Assembly: GCA_900555465.1 (NCBI GenBank)
Contig: USLE01000126.1
Location: 1-5,165 of the forward strand
Length of the DNA stretch: 5,165 nucleotides
Source of the DNA: an uncultured Butyricicoccus sp.
Lineage (GTDB): Bacteria; Bacillota; Clostridia; Oscillospirales; Butyricicoccaceae
Direction of reading: 5' to 3'
Positions within the stretch are counted from its first letter, which is position 1. The number at the start of each line of letters is the position of its first letter. Below, in pieces: positions 4,401-5,165 of this stretch. The notes below the pieces were generated by a model. The model was not told where the DNA came from. It ran no database searches and saw only the letters and a list, made by a program, of their open reading frames with translations. A program made the translations under genes and the position numbers.

Positions 4401-4428
4401 CGCCTCCCGGCGGGGAGGCGTTTATTTT
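4401..4428 (+). terminator. Intrinsic terminator directly upstream of pth
   Basis: CGCCTCCC (4401-4408) pairs perfectly with GGGAGGCG (4413-4420) around GGCG, followed at once by TTTATTTT (4421-4428). It would stop rightward transcription from fakA or the antitoxin promoter. The pth Shine-Dalgarno begins on the very next base, so pth must be read through this terminator or the terminator regulates it. Confidence 0.8.
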
Positions 4429-4441
4429 GGAGTTGGAACCA

Positions 4442-5080
4442 ATGTCAGTATTCGATATTTTCAAAAAGCTGGACGAGCAGAAGGCCGCGCAGGCGGCGCA
4501 GCCGGTCGAGTGGCTGGTGGTCGGGCTGGGCAACCCGGGCAGCAAGTACGACAACACCCGCCACAACGCGGGCTTTCGCGCGCTGGAAAGCTACTGCGCG
4601 CGCACCGGGCAGAAGATCGACCGGATGAAGTTCAAGGCGCTCGTAGGCGAGGGCATGCTGGGCGGGGGGCGCGTGCTGTTCCTCAAGCCGCAGACCTTTA
4701 TGAACCTGTCCGGCGAGGCGGTGCGCGATGCCGCGTCGTTTTACAAGATCCCGCCCGAGCGGATCATCGTGCTGTCGGACGATATCTCGCTCGACGTGGG
4801 TACGCTGCGCGTGCGCGCGAAAGGCTCGGCGGGCGGCCAGAACGGGCTGAAAAACATCATCTACCACCTCGGCAGCGAGGATTTTCCGCGCGTCAAGATC
4901 GGCATCGGCAAAAAGCCGCATCCGGACTACGACCTTGCTGCGTGGGTGCTGAGCAAGTTCACTGCGGACGAGCAGAAGGCGATCGACAAGGCGTGCGAGG
5001 ACGCGGTCAGCGCCGCGGCCTGCATCATCGCGGAGGGCTGCCCCACGGCCGCGCAGAAGTTCAACGGCAGACGGCTGTAA
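4442..5080 (+). CDS. pth: Peptidyl-tRNA hydrolase
   Basis: Pth cleaves the ester bond of peptidyl-tRNAs that drop off ribosomes, recycling tRNA in the cytoplasm. The 212-residue product is slightly longer than the usual 190-200 because of an extra N-terminal segment of about 20 residues. Active-site residues, by alignment with the E. coli enzyme: Asn31 and Tyr36 in VGLGNPGSKYDNTRHNAGF, catalytic His41, Met87-Asn88 in KPQTFMNLSG, Asp114 in LSDDISLDVG, and Asn134 in GSAGGQNGLK. Gln133 replaces the common histidine before Asn134. The C-terminal PRVKIGIGKKP and AQKFNG are normal. Start: ATG 4442 with GGAG (4429-4432) nine bases upstream. The frame is open 65 codons further upstream to an ATG at 4247, but that stretch crosses a terminator and has no ribosome binding site. 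No own promoter is evident. Confidence 0.96.
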   Translation: MSVFDIFKKLDEQKAAQAAQPVEWLVVGLGNPGSKYDNTRHNAGFRALESYCARTGQKIDRMKFKALVGEGMLGGGRVLFLKPQTFMNLSGEAVRDAASFYKIPPERIIVLSDDISLDVGTLRVRAKGSAGGQNGLKNIIYHLGSEDFPRVKIGIGKKPHPDYDLAAWVLSKFTADEQKAIDKACEDAVSAAACIIAEGCPTAAQKFNGRRL

Positions 5081-5085
5081 AATAT

Positions 5086-5116
5086 GACCGGCCCCTTGAA
5101 TCATCGGATGCCGGTC
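5086..5116 (+). terminator. Weak terminator-like hairpin after pth
   Basis: GACCGGC (5086-5092) pairs perfectly with GCCGGTC (5110-5116) across a 17-base loop, followed by TGTTTGT. The large loop and broken T-run make it a weak candidate; read-through to a downstream gene is plausible. Confidence 0.4.
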
Positions 5117-5130
5117 TGTTTGTGCCATTT

Positions 5131-5146
5131 CACGCCGTAAGGCGTG
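5131..5146. repeat. Short hairpin with GTAA (GNRA) tetraloop in the 3' tail
   Basis: CACGCC (5131-5136) and GGCGTG (5141-5146) form 6 perfect pairs around GTAA. ATTT (5127-5130) and AAAT (5151-5154) could add a lower stem past a TGCC bulge. TGTGCCA is repeated on both sides (5121-5127, 5145-5151). The window ends 19 bases later, so its gene context is unknown. Confidence 0.4.
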
Positions 5147-5165
5147 TGCCAAATAGAAAAAAGCC

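Noticed and set aside
4154..4428. Riboswitch, T-box, 6S RNA or retron msr-msd upstream of pth
   Set aside because: The long-range complementarity first suggested these, but no T-box sequence, known aptamer core, rod-like 6S fold or reverse transcriptase gene is present, and the minus strand explains the structure better as a toxin mRNA.
4247..4441. N-terminal extension of Pth by 65 codons from ATG 4247
   Set aside because: It crosses a clear intrinsic terminator, has no ribosome binding site, shows no Pth-like sequence, and runs antisense through the predicted toxin ORF. ATG 4442 has an SD and a normal Pth start.
4445..5152. 235-codon minus-strand open frame opposite pth
   Set aside because: Shadow of pth: arginine-rich low-information protein, no start signals.

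Overview
The window looks like a chromosomal stretch from a GC-rich, low-GC-lineage Gram-positive anaerobe, probably Clostridia of the Oscillospirales/Ruminococcaceae type. The reasons are an Asp23-family gene followed by a fatty acid kinase gene (the yloU-yloV order of Bacillota), a LexA gene preceded by a Bacillus-type SOS box (GAAC-N4-GTTC), strong AAGGAG-like ribosome binding sites, and codons ending mostly in G or C. The taxonomic call is inference; the genes are clear.

Layout: positions 1-1593 lie on the minus strand and carry the N-terminal part of recG (cut by the window edge) and, upstream of it, lexA, with an intrinsic-terminator-like hairpin between them. A divergent intergenic region (1594-1865) holds the lexA promoter with a near-consensus SOS box just after the -10 element, a second SOS-like palindrome overlapping the -35, a GC-rich hairpin island and a likely promoter for the plus-strand Asp23-family gene (1866-2216). 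The gap to fakA (2217-2450) is almost wholly filled by six back-to-back inverted repeats of unrelated sequence. fakA (2451-4100) follows, then a 341-base gap, then pth (4442-5080), then a short tail with two small hairpins.

The fakA-pth gap is the most interesting part. Read on both strands it has the full architecture of a type I toxin-antitoxin locus. On the minus strand there is a TTGACA-17-TATGCT promoter, a predicted mRNA starting at about 4361, a Shine-Dalgarno sequence close to perfect but buried in a hairpin, and a 20-residue basic-hydrophobic peptide ORF with a TTG start (4307-4245). An 11-base perfect complementarity joins the mRNA 5' end to its 3' region. Converging on the plus strand is a perfect consensus promoter (TTGACA-17-TATAAT) driving a short RNA of about 93 nt that is antisense to the toxin 3' untranslated region and ends in a 13-bp hairpin plus UUUU at the toxin stop codon. 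The arrangement resembles TxpA/RatA and BsrG/SR4 of Bacillus. No family match could be searched, so this is a sequence-based prediction.

Functionally the annotated genes are housekeeping: DNA branch migration (RecG), SOS repression (LexA), an envelope-associated Asp23 protein, acyl-phosphate formation from fatty acids (FakA) and peptidyl-tRNA recycling (Pth).
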